37,181 nt of DNA, taken from the IMG/VR virus record IMGVR_UViG_3300021437_000054, positions 1 through 37,181 of that record; one strand, given 5' to 3'. Both the position numbers and the translations under genes were made by a program. The notes beneath the pieces were generated by a model. That model saw nothing but the letters and a program-made list of their open reading frames with translations, was not told the origin of the DNA and made no database searches. Position 1 is the stretch's first letter. The number at the start of each line of letters is the position of its first letter. This document shows, in pieces, positions 1 through 7,855 of this stretch. The stretch comes from a virus.

Positions 1-11
1 AACCAGCAGCC
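1..11. repeat. 11-bp terminal direct repeat (assembly overlap), left copy
   Basis: Bases 1-11 (aaccagcagcc) are identical to 37171-37181. An open reading frame continues in frame across the join when one copy is removed, so this looks like overlap of a circular or circularly permuted assembly rather than true physical ends. The unique length would be 37,170 bp. Confidence 0.85.
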
Positions 12-268
12 CGGTTGATTTTCAATGCTATCTGCAAGAATAAAGCGTGATCGGGGTGAGTAGTGTCTCTGCACAGGCGCTCCAAAGTGTCACTTACTGT
101 GACCTCACCCTTGCGAGGCATACCAGCGATAAGCGCCCATGTGGTGTGAGCTATGGCAATGTCCAGAATCAGCGCTGGAATTGGTAAAAAACTGAAATAC
201 CAATATTTACCTGGGTTTTTCAGGAATCTCAGCGCAGGCACCAGTAGGACAATCAGCAGGTCGATCAC
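1..268 (-). CDS. Small membrane protein, N-terminal part; gene wraps the window ends
   Basis: The GTG start at 268 overlaps the TGA of the upstream gene by four bases (GTGA). Reading leftward the frame is open to base 1 and, after collapsing the 11-bp overlap, continues to a TGA at 37139-37141, giving a 99-residue protein. The N-terminus is hydrophobic (about residues 2-16), and a second hydrophobic stretch covers about 23-49, so one or two membrane spans are likely. A soluble tail of about 50 residues follows. It lies between the fibre-associated gene and a membrane/coiled-coil gene, directly upstream of the lysis cassette. A lysis or membrane role is possible but unproven; I do not recognise a named family. 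Confidence 0.75.
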   Translation of the reverse strand, partial: MIDLLIVLLVPALRFLKNPGKYWYFSFLPIPALILDIAIAHTTWALIAGMPRKGEVTVSDTLERLCRDTTHPDHALFLQIALKINRAAG

Positions 269-588
269 AGTTGCGCCCTGAGTGCTGCGGCCTGAGCCTC
301 GACCTCGTAGACCTTTGCTACACCTGGGATGGCAGTCAGATTGACAGCACCACCTGTGATCTGCTTGAACGCCTCAGACATCAGCATCACCGTCTCGCGC
401 AGGTTGCGCTGGGTAAGTGCGTTGGCTGCGTCCAAGGCTGCGAGTTTTTCTGCGACTGTTGGTGTGTGAACGGGCTTTAAGGCTTCTGCTTCTGCATCAG
501 TGATTTGCACACAGCCAGCGGGAAGAAGGTGCTCGAACTCAGCAGAGTCGAGAAAGTACAGCGCGTTGGATTGGTCTTTGTAGTGCAT
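265..588 (-). CDS. Small tail-fibre-associated protein (possible fibre assembly protein)
   Basis: A 107-residue protein encoded immediately after the tail fibre gene. The N-terminus (MHYKDQSNALYFLDSAEFEH, followed by LLPAGC) is the pattern of short phage proteins that commonly follow tail fibre genes and are often labelled tail fibre assembly or chaperone proteins. The middle is helical and alanine-rich (EKLAALDAANALTQRNLRE), with no membrane segment. Only nine bases separate it from the fibre stop codon and its own stop overlaps the next start, so it belongs to the late leftward operon. The chaperone role rests on position and resemblance. It could instead be a minor virion component. Confidence 0.7.
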   Translation of the reverse strand: MHYKDQSNALYFLDSAEFEHLLPAGCVQITDAEAEALKPVHTPTVAEKLAALDAANALTQRNLRETVMLMSEAFKQITGGAVNLTAIPGVAKVYEVEAQAAALRAQL

Positions 589-597
589 GATTTCCCC

Positions 598-1734
598 TTA
601 GCGAAGTTCGACCCATTTGTTAAGTGTCCCAGTTGTCATGGTGATTGAATACGAAGCACCAGGAGGAACAATTGAAGAATCGTTTGCAATTGCCAATGAC
701 GCACTGTTCACAGTCCATTGCGGCATAGTCACACCACCTACAACAATGGTTATTGCTGAACTTGTAGTACCAGTGCTACTGGCCTTTATAAATATTGGCT
801 TGCCGGTTGTATTGAAATACGTTGTTCCAAGAACACGAGATGCAGTCACATCTTGCCAAGTCTGCCCATACCCCAGCGAGGACATAGCCGCCAACGCTTG
901 CCCACCGTATCCTTGGATTGTGCTAGGTGCAGTGGTCCATGTGCCCGCCGTAGCCTGTGTACTTTCCACGTAGCCGATTACACGGTAAGCAACGTTGGTA
1001 CGTGCGGTGGTTGAATACACCACAGAAGCGGACGTTGCAGCAGCAGAAATAGCTGTAGTGCTGATCAAGCCGGTCTCGGTCAAGTCATTACCGCCTGCGA
1101 TGTTGACCACCGCCAATTCCACGGTTCCGGCGTTATTCAAGGCCAGCACCGCCAAGCGCGATTGCGTTGCAGAGAAAGTGCCAAGAGTCGCTGTAGATGG
1201 GACTACCAAGCTGGCAGGTGTACCCGTTACCCGTGTTACTGTCCCGCTACCAAGCGTGGCGCTGCGAAAATCTAATGTCAGTGCAGATGCCGTGATGGTC
1301 AGCGCGTTGGCATTTACCGATGCTGATATAGGCTGTATTTGAGGTGTAGCCGCTTGAACGAAAGCCGTAGTGGCGACTTTCGTACTGTTGTCACCAGGGG
1401 CTTGGGTCGTAGTGGTGACACCACCGGCAAAGTTGAGTGCTGATATGTCGGCATTCGCACCAGATGCAGCAGCGCCAAGGCTTGCCAACGTAGGCAATTG
1501 TTCAAACCTTACGGACTCACCGTTAGCAGATCCAGCGGCAAGGCCGGTAAGCTTGAATCCGCCCATAGGCAAATTGTTTGTTGGAACAGTCTGCCCATCT
1601 TTTGCCAAAGATCCAGTTAATGCTGTTCCAATATCAGAGAGTGTATTATTAGCCCATGTAGAGCTAATTGTCGTGCCTCCGGTTACTGGATTGCCAGCCG
1701 GTAGCGAGTATGTTCCAGAACCATTACGAGCCAT
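598..1734 (-). CDS. Tail fibre protein
   Basis: 378 residues. The N-terminus (MARNGSGTYSLPAGNPVTGG, then TTISSTWANNTLSDI) is a recurrent podoviral fibre opening that anchors the fibre to the tail. It is followed by a fibre-like motif (NLPMGGFKLTGLAAG, about residues 55-69) and then long Thr/Ser/Ala/Gly-rich beta-prone sequence with few charged residues, typical of trimeric fibre shafts and tips. In virions such proteins bind the host receptor. The gene is the last large structural gene before lysis and is followed closely by a small fibre-associated gene. No enzymatic motif (deacetylase, lyase or hydrolase) is evident, so I call a fibre rather than an enzymatic tailspike. Confidence 0.85.
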   Translation of the reverse strand: MARNGSGTYSLPAGNPVTGGTTISSTWANNTLSDIGTALTGSLAKDGQTVPTNNLPMGGFKLTGLAAGSANGESVRFEQLPTLASLGAAASGANADISALNFAGGVTTTTQAPGDNSTKVATTAFVQAATPQIQPISASVNANALTITASALTLDFRSATLGSGTVTRVTGTPASLVVPSTATLGTFSATQSRLAVLALNNAGTVELAVVNIAGGNDLTETGLISTTAISAAATSASVVYSTTARTNVAYRVIGYVESTQATAGTWTTAPSTIQGYGGQALAAMSSLGYGQTWQDVTASRVLGTTYFNTTGKPIFIKASSTGTTSSAITIVVGGVTMPQWTVNSASLAIANDSSIVPPGASYSITMTTGTLNKWVELR

Positions 1735-1751
1735 TTTTATCCCTTAAAAAC

Positions 1752-1913
1752 ATGTCCGAAAACACATCCATGATGATTGCCATTTTAATCAAACCATTGG
1801 TTCTATTGGCATTTTTTACGCTACTTTTATGCGTAAGATTTGCATTCATTCGTTGGATGCCTGAATGCAAATTGAAGAACATTTTATTGCGCCGCGTTGG
1901 TAGCCGCTACTGA
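1752..1913 (+). CDS. Small single-span membrane protein, antisense to the late operon
   Basis: A 53-codon frame on the strand opposite to all neighbours, filling the only sizeable gap (1735-1883) between the tail fibre and the gp16-like gene and overlapping the latter's 3' end by 30 bases. The product has a hydrophobic span (about residues 8-28, including IKPLVLLAFFTLLLC) followed by a basic tail with RFAFIRWMP and a Lys/Arg-rich end. That is the layout of many tiny phage inner-membrane proteins. The start could be the ATG at 1752 or at 1770; neither has a strong ribosome binding site. In P22 the corresponding gap between gene 16 and the tailspike carries the immI genes, so a moron-type insertion is plausible. 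Reality as a gene is moderate. Confidence 0.5.
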   Translation: MSENTSMMIAILIKPLVLLAFFTLLLCVRFAFIRWMPECKLKNILLRRVGSRY

Positions 1914-3692
1914 GGACAAGAAGGATGCAGGTAGAGAGGCTGCTACTTGCTGGGGCAAAGCACGAATAATCTGTTGCCGTGCGCTTGGCTCAATTCTTGA
2001 AAGCTCCACCTCGATAAGTTTTGCAACCTGCTGAGGATTATTGGCAAGCATATCGTCCAGCTTCCCAAGCATTTGCGCCTGCACCTTATTGCCAACAACT
2101 GATGCGGCCAAAGAAATTCCTTTGCCCATTACTCCAAGGCCTGGTATGTAACCAGCAATTGATAGCAGTTTAGATGTAATTGGCGCTTCTTGAGCGAAGT
2201 GCTGCGCTAGCATTTCACCACCAGCAAGACGCCTAGCAGTTGGAGAGCCAGTGCCCATTCCACGCTTCAAAGCCTCTGCTATTTGGCTAGCATCTGAGGT
2301 AACGCCTTGCACCGTAGCCATTTGCTCTGGTGACAGCACATTAGCCATCTTCGCACCACTAAAGCCAGTTGCTTGCTGCGCCAACCTATCAGGATTTTGC
2401 ATAGCCTTTGCGAGGCTTGCATAGTTCAGTGACTCAGGGATATCACCAGCCGTAGCGGGTATCAGCTTCTGTGCAAGCGACTGGCCTACCTGCATCTGGT
2501 TGATGGGTTGGCTCATCTGCGCATGCGTGGTGCGGGCAGCATCGTATAGTGGGCTAATCTCACCCATGCCTTGCACCAAGTCATTCTGCAAGCCTTGATA
2601 AGCGCGAGCCATTTCTTTATCACCAGAAGAAACAGCTTGACCAATCTTGCTATCAATGGCCTTCTTCACCCAATGCATGCCTTGGATAGAAGACTCATTG
2701 TCCATTGGCGTGCCATTGATCTTGGCAAGCTCTTTGGCTCGGCTTAGGATATCCTCTGGAATACGTTGCTGGAATGATGCAATATTAGCCTGCGCCTCTG
2801 GCGCTAGTGATGCCATATCCACGCCTTGCGCACGAGCTTGGTTATATAGATTGCCAGACGCAGACTCCCGAGCAGACATTGCAGCCGCCATATCCTCCGG
2901 TGTCTTAGCCACGCCGCGCAATGCATCTGCCAATGCAGCACGGTTAGATCGGCCAGCGCGGGCCAGTTCACCACTTGGCAACGCCGATGTAATGGCATCC
3001 TCAAGGGCTGACAGACCCTCACTTCCACCGACCTGCCCAGCGGATAGGCGCACACCTGGTGTTGCTGCGCTCTTGCCTCTAAGCGCCTGTGCAAGCGTTG
3101 CAGCATCACTGCCAGCCGCCCGGTTAAGCGCACCGCCTATGATGCGCTCTTGACCTGCCAGAGGGTCATATAAAGCTGCTTTGGCTGCTTTTAGTCCTGA
3201 TACAGCCGCAGGCAGTGCAGCACCCATAGCGCCACCTAGAGCCATATTCTTTAGACGGCTTTCATCGGCTGTAGTTGGTTGCAGTGCAGCCATACCTGCG
3301 CCAGTGAGGGCTGCGCCAGCTGCCCCTTGGCCTCCAGGGATCATCATTGCAGGAACTGATGTAAGAATGTTCCCAAGAATATTGCCAGCTACTCCTGACT
3401 TAGTAGCCATCAATGGAGCATCTAGTTCACGGGCTTTGGCTACGTCTTTATCAGATACAAGGCCTAGCATCTGACCAGCACCGCGCCCAATATCGTAGAC
3501 TGCTTTACCAGCACCAGCGGCCATCTTCTCAAATATTGACATGCCCTCAGTAGGGTCAACATTCATTGCGGGTGCTGCCGGTGCTGGCGCTGCGCTATTG
3601 GTAAGCATTCGCAGGCCAACATCGGAGACTTTGGACAAGTCCCCACGGTGCAGGGCTAAAAGATCAGCGTCTGATAGTTTTGACAGATCCAT
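1884..3692 (-). CDS. Large internal virion / DNA ejection protein (P22 gp16-like by position and size)
   Basis: 602 residues, Ala/Gly/Met-rich. It starts with two short repeats (LSDADLLALHRGDLSKVSDV), followed by a long glycine-rich amphipathic stretch (about 75-175, with GAAGAALTGAGMAAL) and a mostly helical Gln/Ala-rich body. A second hydrophobic glycine segment (about 510-545, including IPGLGVMGKGISLAA) could enter a membrane. It is the last of three consecutive genes of 268, 463 and 602 residues placed between nozzle and fibre. P22 gp7, gp20 and gp16 occupy that place with similar sizes and are injected to form a conduit. I see no transglycosylase motif. The ejection role is inferred from context and composition. 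Its ATG shares one base with the upstream TAA. Confidence 0.7.
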   Translation of the reverse strand: MDLSKLSDADLLALHRGDLSKVSDVGLRMLTNSAAPAPAAPAMNVDPTEGMSIFEKMAAGAGKAVYDIGRGAGQMLGLVSDKDVAKARELDAPLMATKSGVAGNILGNILTSVPAMMIPGGQGAAGAALTGAGMAALQPTTADESRLKNMALGGAMGAALPAAVSGLKAAKAALYDPLAGQERIIGGALNRAAGSDAATLAQALRGKSAATPGVRLSAGQVGGSEGLSALEDAITSALPSGELARAGRSNRAALADALRGVAKTPEDMAAAMSARESASGNLYNQARAQGVDMASLAPEAQANIASFQQRIPEDILSRAKELAKINGTPMDNESSIQGMHWVKKAIDSKIGQAVSSGDKEMARAYQGLQNDLVQGMGEISPLYDAARTTHAQMSQPINQMQVGQSLAQKLIPATAGDIPESLNYASLAKAMQNPDRLAQQATGFSGAKMANVLSPEQMATVQGVTSDASQIAEALKRGMGTGSPTARRLAGGEMLAQHFAQEAPITSKLLSIAGYIPGLGVMGKGISLAASVVGNKVQAQMLGKLDDMLANNPQQVAKLIEVELSRIEPSARQQIIRALPQQVAASLPASFLSSVAATNAAQ

Positions 3693-5083
3693 TATTTCAA
3701 TCCCCGGCGTGCCATTTCTGCTGCGAATGCGGACGGATCAGGCATGCCCTGTACTTGTGGCAGTGGGTCAATAGTCATGTCTTGGGCCACATTCTTAAGC
3801 GCAGGATTTTGCTGCCAGCGCGATAGAACTTGGCTTCCCTTGGCGTGCGTAGCGAGTGCAACACGCTCAGACAGATCGGCAACACGGCGCAAGTTTTCAG
3901 GCGTATCACTAATTTGACCGCCAATAGCAGAATTCAAGAATTCACGATCCTTATCGGTGAATCCATTGCCACCACCCAAGCCAGAGGATTTAATGCCGCC
4001 AAGCGTGAGCTTACTAAGACCTGACATAAGCTCTTGCGTGCTTGCAGCTTTTCCTGGGCCTACCATGCCGGTAGTCTCCATTAACTTTTGCAAAGCAAGT
4101 CGTGTATCGGCGACGCTTCCAGTAATAGCGCCCCTATCAATTGCAGATTTAATACTACGTGCATTTGCAACCATTTCAGGCGCTGACCGGGCAGCATCAA
4201 CAGCCGCCAATGCATCCTTAGCCAATCCTGCGCCAACATCCTGATTGAACTTATTTTCAGGACCGGCAACGCTGACAGACATATTAGCCGCGCCTGCACG
4301 CTTCTGATCAATGATGAATTGTTGCAGCGAGCCTTTATAGCCTTGATTCTTGGCGTATTCATACTCAGAAATAGCTTGTGGCTGATCAAACTGCTTAGGC
4401 ACCACTGCACCAGTCTTCTGACCAGTAAGCTCACCCATCAACTGTCCATTGACGTTAATCAGCTTCTCCTTACCAAGGTTAGGAGCTTCTGCCATTTGCT
4501 TGGCAAATGTAGGATCACCGCCAGCAAGTTGGAACTTCTGAATATCACCGCCAGTAGCATTCCACAAATCAGACTGTGCTTTGCGCTGCTGCATGGCTTG
4601 CTGGAGCTTCGCTTGCGACTCAGCGTTAGTGATCATGCCCTGAATGCCAAACTGCTGGAGCATCGGGTTTTGCGACTGGGCAGCAATATTGAATGCCTCA
4701 GACGGGTTCGGCGCAACTGCTTTGGTCTGTGCCGGAGTTGGCGCAAAGCCTTCGTAATCACCAGAGCTTGCAATGGTTTCTGCGGGTTTCCCAGTCAGTG
4801 CTTCTGACATTCTCTGCATATCAGATGCACCTTGTGTGCGCTGATTTTCGTACATAGCCTTTTGCTGGCCTTCAACATCCTGCATACCCTTCATGCCAAG
4901 ATAGCTCTGCAAGCCCTTGGCAAGGTGCTGTGTCCAGCTTGGAGCCACATAAATACCGCTTACAGTCTGGCCTTCAACGGGTTGCTGGCCTTGCTGCAAA
5001 AGAGACTCGGCCATCCTCTGACGCCTAGCGAGTGCCAGAACATCAGGGTTGTTAGGGTCTTGAGTGATGAATGGGTTAGCCAT
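3692..5083 (-). CDS. Internal virion / DNA ejection protein (P22 gp20-like by position and size)
   Basis: 463 residues, rich in Gln, Ala, Met and Gly and probably mostly helical, with no transmembrane segment and no enzyme motif. The N-terminal region (about 1-120) has Gln-rich sequence (RMAESLLQQGQQPVEGQ). A central Gln-rich stretch (about 145-180, ESQAKLQQAMQQRKAQ) is coiled-coil prone. The C-terminal third has the conserved-looking SGLGGGNGFTDKDREFLNSA, where a helix predicted to follow a glycine turn is typical of phage ejection proteins. It is the middle member of the three-gene cassette. Function is inferred from synteny with P22-type phages rather than recognisable homology. It could be another structural protein. 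Confidence 0.65.
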   Translation of the reverse strand: MANPFITQDPNNPDVLALARRQRMAESLLQQGQQPVEGQTVSGIYVAPSWTQHLAKGLQSYLGMKGMQDVEGQQKAMYENQRTQGASDMQRMSEALTGKPAETIASSGDYEGFAPTPAQTKAVAPNPSEAFNIAAQSQNPMLQQFGIQGMITNAESQAKLQQAMQQRKAQSDLWNATGGDIQKFQLAGGDPTFAKQMAEAPNLGKEKLINVNGQLMGELTGQKTGAVVPKQFDQPQAISEYEYAKNQGYKGSLQQFIIDQKRAGAANMSVSVAGPENKFNQDVGAGLAKDALAAVDAARSAPEMVANARSIKSAIDRGAITGSVADTRLALQKLMETTGMVGPGKAASTQELMSGLSKLTLGGIKSSGLGGGNGFTDKDREFLNSAIGGQISDTPENLRRVADLSERVALATHAKGSQVLSRWQQNPALKNVAQDMTIDPLPQVQGMPDPSAFAAEMARRGLK

Positions 5084-5102
5084 AGTTTTAGAACAGTTTT
5101 GC

Positions 5103-5909
5103 TTACTTTAGGCCGAATGCTTTGCCAATCAATGCAGAGCCAGTAGGGCTACCAAGGAAAGCACCGCCCATGCCCATCAAGCCACTCATCATGTTGTTAT
5201 TACTGGCTTGTTGTGCGTTGTATCCACCAAGATCAGCCTGGTATTGGCTCTGCGCAGCGCCAAGGTAATTGGCACCTTGCGGAGTAGCTGAGAATTGAGG
5301 GCCTGTAACCTGTGCACCAGATCGAACGGCATTCAGCATGTTGACAGGTTCATTGCGCAAGAATGATTGTTCTTGTAATGCCTGTTGTCTTGCCTGATTG
5401 CCTGTGTTAATGCCTTGCAGTGCGGCTTGACTAGTCGCGTCATTGCGGGCATTGTTCAGGTCTGTCATGCCTGCGTTCCACGCCTCCGTACCACGGCCAA
5501 TACCCTGGTTTGCAAGCTGAGTCTCAAGTGCAGACTGGCGACGGTCAAACTGAGGATTAAGACGCGCCATGATGGCGTCCTGCGCAGTCTGGCCTGGGTT
5601 AATCTGCTGTGCGGGCAGCTTGCTTGTGTCAAACGGTGTAGCTAGTGCGTTTTGCACATAGCCTAGGCCCTGATCCATTGTGGAGCCAAGCCCCAAGCTG
5701 ATCTTGTTTTGCTGATCTAGCAGTTTCTGCTGATCAGGGGCAAGATTGACAGTCTGTGTGTATTGCGGGTGCCCGCTTGCATCGACACCTGAGCTGCTGT
5801 AAGTCATCGATCCGTATGGAGTGACTTGATTTACCCGATTAGCTGCCGCAGTAGATTCTGCTGCTGCTGTGTAATCAGGTGGTGGTGGTGGACTGGAGCT
5901 TTTTCCCAT
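5103..5909 (-). CDS. Small internal virion / DNA ejection protein (P22 gp7-like by position)
   Basis: 268 residues beginning MGKSSSPPPPPDYTAAAEST, a polyproline opening seen repeatedly in podoviral internal virion proteins. A segment with aromatic and polar repeats (VTPYGSMTYSSSGVD), a Gln/Asn-rich helical middle (LNPQFDRRQSALETQLANQG) and a glycine/methionine-rich hydrophobic C-terminus (MMSGLMGMGGAFLGSP, about 239-256) follow. The last segment could insert in a membrane. It is the first gene of the three-gene ejection cassette. The start codon region overlaps the 3' end of the acetyltransferase gene by 35 bases. I am confident it is a virion protein and only moderately confident of the ejection role. 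Confidence 0.7.
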   Translation of the reverse strand: MGKSSSPPPPPDYTAAAESTAAANRVNQVTPYGSMTYSSSGVDASGHPQYTQTVNLAPDQQKLLDQQNKISLGLGSTMDQGLGYVQNALATPFDTSKLPAQQINPGQTAQDAIMARLNPQFDRRQSALETQLANQGIGRGTEAWNAGMTDLNNARNDATSQAALQGINTGNQARQQALQEQSFLRNEPVNMLNAVRSGAQVTGPQFSATPQGANYLGAAQSQYQADLGGYNAQQASNNNMMSGLMGMGGAFLGSPTGSALIGKAFGLK

Positions 5910-6321
5910 ATTTACCTCTTAAATATTTGCATTCGTTCTTGCGCATAGTGAACAAAAACAAATCGCCTTTGGAGGTTGCCCCATGCAATTTTGCCTCCAG
6001 ATTAAACCCGAATTTTGTTACTAATGCAATGCTTTTCTCATTCGAACTACACACCGGGGCAGTGATCATTTTTGCCCCTATTGCGTTGAATGGGTAGTCA
6101 AAAATGACCGATAAAAATGTTGCATCTGCCCATCCTGCATCGCCTGCAATGTGGCAAGTGATGTTAGACCCGTTCCAGTCTTCATACAAAGCGCCAGCCA
6201 CCAACTTGCCATCTCGCAGTTTGCCGATAGCAGTTCCTCTGCCAGAATTCCAGCTAGCGCCTGTCCTCTCGCATACCCAAGGCCCAATGACTGACTCATC
6301 AAAGAATAGCGCCAGACTCAT
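5875..6321 (-). CDS. GNAT-family N-acetyltransferase
   Basis: About 148 residues from the ATG at 6321, which I prefer to the upstream ATG at 6363 because this family usually opens with a short beta strand (SLALFFDESVIGPWV). Visible GNAT features: GTAIGKLRDGKLVAGALYED (strands with a conserved glycine turn), DATFLSVIFDYPFNAIGAKM, and the C-terminal NEKSIALVTKFGFNLEAKLH, which matches the motif where acetyl-CoA-binding GNATs carry an asparagine and a phenylalanine-glycine turn. Such genes recur in podoviral tail clusters with unknown substrate; modification of virion or host protein is speculative. It overlaps the nozzle gene by 23 bases upstream and the gp7-like gene by 35 bases downstream. 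Confidence 0.82.
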   Translation of the reverse strand: MSLALFFDESVIGPWVCERTGASWNSGRGTAIGKLRDGKLVAGALYEDWNGSNITCHIAGDAGWADATFLSVIFDYPFNAIGAKMITAPVCSSNEKSIALVTKFGFNLEAKLHGATSKGDLFLFTMRKNECKYLRGKYGKKLQSTTTT

Positions 6322-7855
6322 ATACAACGTCCGTAGATACCCACCGCACATCCACGCCAGCACATGAAACTCTTATTTGTGGCGCACCATAGTAGCCGAC
6401 ACCAGATACACCTTGCCATGATTGCTGTATTACCAAGTCTTGGCCCCATTGCGTAGCATCCCATACAGCAGAGTCCCACGCTCCATAAGTGACTGGAGAA
6501 AATGTTAATGGAGCCGTATTTGTAGATAGATCAAAATCTACATTCATGGCTCCCTGCAAGCTAGGACGGCCACTAGCTCTAAAGATTGGCCTAGTCATCG
6601 TCCAGCGCTTTAGATTCCCTGGTGCCCCATAGGTGGAGAATGCTTGGATACACACGCCATTAATATTTGCACCGTCATCAGCATTCGTATCCCATGCTTT
6701 TCCGACATAGCCATTGCCACCGAAGTATGGCTGATCGTTGAAAAGCTCCCAGCAATTGGCATTCCACCCGGTGAACCTGCCCCATGAGGTGCTAATGGTG
6801 TTCATGGCGTACTGCTCTTGAGTAACACCCTCTATCGTTGGAATATTCAATATCAGCATGTTCTCTGGTGCGTAATACAGCAAAGACCAGCCGAAGTTAG
6901 ATGAATATGAAGATACAGAGCTAGAGATGGCAAACTGTATTTTGTCAGTTATAGCCACCCGAGGATTCACGCGAGAGGACTGCAAAGCACCAGCCATAGG
7001 CACAAGGCCATCTTGCGATATGTACAGCAAGTCACCAGCGAACTTGTAGAAGCACCGTTCACCAACCGGCGAGCCAAGTGCCCATACGCCCTTCAAGGCC
7101 CATGTTGATGCGCTGCTAGGGTCAGTACCTTGGTAAACAATTACCTCACCCTCTGAGGTGACTATTACATAGTAATCATCAACACCCGTGCCGGCGTCAA
7201 TTGTCCACGTCGCATGTGCAACGATATACCCGCCATGCTGTGCTACGGCAGAAACATCGATTGGATTGGCTGCGCCGCCCACCGAAGATACCGGCAGATA
7301 CCATGTTTTCAGGCTATTTTTTCCGACAAACCATACCCGGTTTTTGAACACGATAGGGCTTGTCAGCGTAGTGGTCGTAACGCCAGTGATTGAAGGCGTA
7401 GATGCGCCATCAATTTGAGTCCATGTCGTGCCGCTATACAGCATGGGCTTATCCACGCCATTTGCAGCGTATAGGAAGTTTCCACCGGCCGTAGCCATGT
7501 TGGTGTATTGCCAGCGCGAGTTGGTTTTACCTGTAGCTACAGCCGCACCGACTGCGCCTGGGCTACTCACGTCATAGAAGTTACCGCCAGATATGGCAAA
7601 GAACTTGCTTGTGAGGCCTGCTGAATAGGCCATCAGCGTCTCTACTTGGCCTGGCAGGCCTGTAGCATATTTGCTGTAGCCCTTGCGAAGCTGGCACTCT
7701 GTAGTAAGAGGAAACCAGTTCTCCATGACTGCTGCGTCTTCGGGCTTCATGGCTGTGAGCGAGTCGCGTGCGTTCCAGCCACCCACAGGCGCGGGAAGCG
7801 ATACAGACATAGATACCGCAGTGCGGCTACCTTTGGTACGAGCTGCTTGGCGCAT
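6299..7855 (-). CDS. Tail nozzle / tail tubular protein B-like
   Basis: 518 residues. The signature APVGGWNARDSLTAM...DAAVMENWFPLTTECQLRKG (about residues 22-59) is characteristic of a widespread podoviral tail protein placed after the adaptor gene. The rest is beta-rich with repeated aromatic blade-like segments (FFAISGGNFYDVSSPG, FKNRVWFVGKNSLKTWYLPV, YYVIVTSEGEVIVYQG), consistent with a beta-propeller such as the T7 gp12 or P22 gp10 nozzle. In virions it extends the DNA channel below the portal. Its ATG overlaps the stop of the adaptor gene by one base. The exact structural equivalence is inferred. Confidence 0.75.
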   Translation of the reverse strand: MRQAARTKGSRTAVSMSVSLPAPVGGWNARDSLTAMKPEDAAVMENWFPLTTECQLRKGYSKYATGLPGQVETLMAYSAGLTSKFFAISGGNFYDVSSPGAVGAAVATGKTNSRWQYTNMATAGGNFLYAANGVDKPMLYSGTTWTQIDGASTPSITGVTTTTLTSPIVFKNRVWFVGKNSLKTWYLPVSSVGGAANPIDVSAVAQHGGYIVAHATWTIDAGTGVDDYYVIVTSEGEVIVYQGTDPSSASTWALKGVWALGSPVGERCFYKFAGDLLYISQDGLVPMAGALQSSRVNPRVAITDKIQFAISSSVSSYSSNFGWSLLYYAPENMLILNIPTIEGVTQEQYAMNTISTSWGRFTGWNANCWELFNDQPYFGGNGYVGKAWDTNADDGANINGVCIQAFSTYGAPGNLKRWTMTRPIFRASGRPSLQGAMNVDFDLSTNTAPLTFSPVTYGAWDSAVWDATQWGQDLVIQQSWQGVSGVGYYGAPQIRVSCAGVDVRWVSTDVVYESGAIL

